Source: an uncultured Alphaproteobacteria bacterium (GTDB taxonomy: Bacteria > Pseudomonadota > Alphaproteobacteria > CASFRQ01 > SAAU01). Taken from it: a DNA stretch of 6,033 bases. Location of the stretch: the NCBI GenBank assembly GCA_949296785.1, contig CASFRQ010000146.1, positions 1 to 6,033 of the forward strand, written 5' to 3'. The notes beneath the pieces are model-generated. The model was not told the origin of the DNA. It was given only the letters and a program-made list of their open reading frames with translations, and searched no databases. Shown piece after piece: positions 5,511-6,033 of the stretch (position 1 is the first letter of the stretch; each line of letters starts with the position of its first letter). The position numbers were made by a program, and so were the translations under genes.

Positions 5511-6033
5511 TTTTTTATCTGAAAAATCGCATCCAGAGAATAAGCGGCCATTTCAGCTTCTGCCAATTTATTCAGGCTCGCAATCTGAAAAGGAGAAAGC
5601 TTTGAATGCCTTGGCATTTCCAAAAAATCCAAATTTCTGGTATCCTGTATCGCATGACCAATTTCATGTGCCAAAGATATCGGCAAAAGGTCTTTCTTAT
5701 CCTCTGTAATATATGTCAGATTCAAGGCGATTTTTTTCTCATAAAATGAATAGGCGGAAAGAACCCCTTCCTTTTCACCCGGTACGACATATATATGAAC
5801 TCCCTTCGGAAAATTTCTCAAAAGCATATTACCGGACTTCGTTTTCAAAAGTGTCCGAAAAGCATCTGCCAAAAACTTTTTTTGAACAGCCGTCGCCCCG
5901 AAAGTCTGATGAAGCAAATCATCCAATACTTCTCTGTCCGACCTTAAATCCAAACTTTGTTCCCAATAAGGTCTCAGCGCGTCTTGCACATCTACCGAAC
6001 TCGCAGAAACAGGACCAGATCCAAAAATACTGA
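5405..6033 (-). CDS. N-terminal part of a putative zinc metallopeptidase (HEIGH), partial at the right edge
   Basis: The frame is open to the right edge of the window ('SIFGSGPVSASSV' precedes the first in-frame GTG at 5989), so the true start is probably outside. The visible part has a metal site: HEIGH (5654-5668) in 'SLAHEIGHAIQ', followed 32-34 residues later by 'AEAEMAAYSLD', whose Glu is a likely third zinc ligand. This matches the HEVGH plus FEAQTNALD layout of the gene at 384-1742. The zero frame ends at a TGA (5405-5407) after a 34-residue tail starting directly after the AAAAAAG heptamer. That tail is hydrophobic and unlike the rest of the protein. Together with the -1 frame it would make a protein of at least 390 residues. 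It may belong to a DUF6782-like family (a memory-based guess). Cellular role and substrate unknown. Confidence 0.75.
   Translation of the reverse strand, partial: SIFGSGPVSASSVDVQDALRPYWEQSLDLRSDREVLDDLLHQTFGATAVQKKFLADAFRTLLKTKSGNMLLRNFPKGVHIYVVPGEKEGVLSAYSFYEKKIALNLTYITEDKKDLLPISLAHEIGHAIQDTRNLDFLEMPRHSKLSPFQIASLNKLAEAEMAAYSLDAIFQIKKIILLFSRMFLNLIGTIMVLFIPRIFTTGTKNFMS
5489..5516 (-). other. Possible -1 frameshift site: A_AAA_AAG heptamer plus stem-loop, or indel
   Basis: On the minus strand the zero frame reads CAG ATA AAA AAG, placing the heptamer A_AAA_AAG (5510-5516) in the register needed for a -1 slip, as in bacterial dnaX and several insertion sequences. After a 3-nt spacer, ATCCTT-CTTTTTTC-AAGGAT (5487-5506) forms a perfect 6-bp stem with an 8-nt loop. 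A -1 slip here continues as 'DNPSFFKDV', which joins the two halves of the gene. I see no strong upstream Shine-Dalgarno stimulator, the stem is weak, and 3 nt is a short spacer. A missing base in the A6 run or in the T5 run just upstream (5522-5526 in plus coordinates) would give the same picture. Confidence 0.5.

Noticed and set aside
5713..6033. Plus-strand open frame of 106 codons at the right edge
   Set aside because: It is antisense to the HEIGH gene, has no ribosome site, and its composition is that of a shadow frame.

Overview
The window looks like chromosomal DNA of a low-GC (about 40% by eye) Gram-negative bacterium, most likely an alphaproteobacterium. This rests on the style of three recognisable housekeeping genes: an LptG-type lipopolysaccharide permease, a RecX with the 'LSRYASSSENLR' N-terminus, and an Hsp33 beginning 'MNLILPFVIDG'. 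The lineage is inferred from family memory, not from a search. TGG encodes Trp and all three stop codons are used normally.

Layout, left to right. (1) 1-383 holds no convincing protein gene. Positions 1-180 contain three hairpins and lie downstream of a TTGACA-N17-TATGTT promoter-like pair on the minus strand; the rest is a T/A-rich tract. (2) 384-1742 (-) is a 452-aa putative zinc metallopeptidase (HEVGH) of unknown role. (3) 1743-1935 is the divergent intergenic region between it and lptG. (4) 1936-3039 (+) is lptG, alone without lptF. (5) 3040-3190 separates the convergent lptG and recX and holds a likely recX terminator. (6) 3191-3721 (-) is recX. (7) 3722-3779 is a 58-bp divergent promoter region in which the recX and hslO promoters appear to share their -10 region. 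(8) 3780-4679 (+) is hslO (redox chaperone Hsp33). (9) 4680-4859 is a convergent intergenic region with two tandem hairpins. (10) 4860-6033 (-) is a second putative zinc metallopeptidase (HEIGH). It runs off the right edge and is split into two frames.

The most interesting point is that split. The conserved-looking reading passes from one frame to the -1 frame exactly where an in-frame A_AAA_AAG heptamer occurs (5510-5516, minus strand), followed 3 nt later by a 6-bp stem-loop. This is either a -1 programmed frameshift, which would make a long soluble form and a short form with a hydrophobic tail, or a one-base indel in a homopolymer (mutation or sequencing error). The sequence alone cannot decide.

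The housekeeping genes do not form one pathway: LptG moves LPS to the outer membrane, RecX restrains RecA, and Hsp33 protects proteins under oxidative stress. The two HExxH proteins share a metal-site layout (HExxH then EAxxxA 28-32 residues later) and an 11-residue N[FY]ENG[VA]SAT[ED]F motif, so they are probably members of one poorly described family scattered in this genome.
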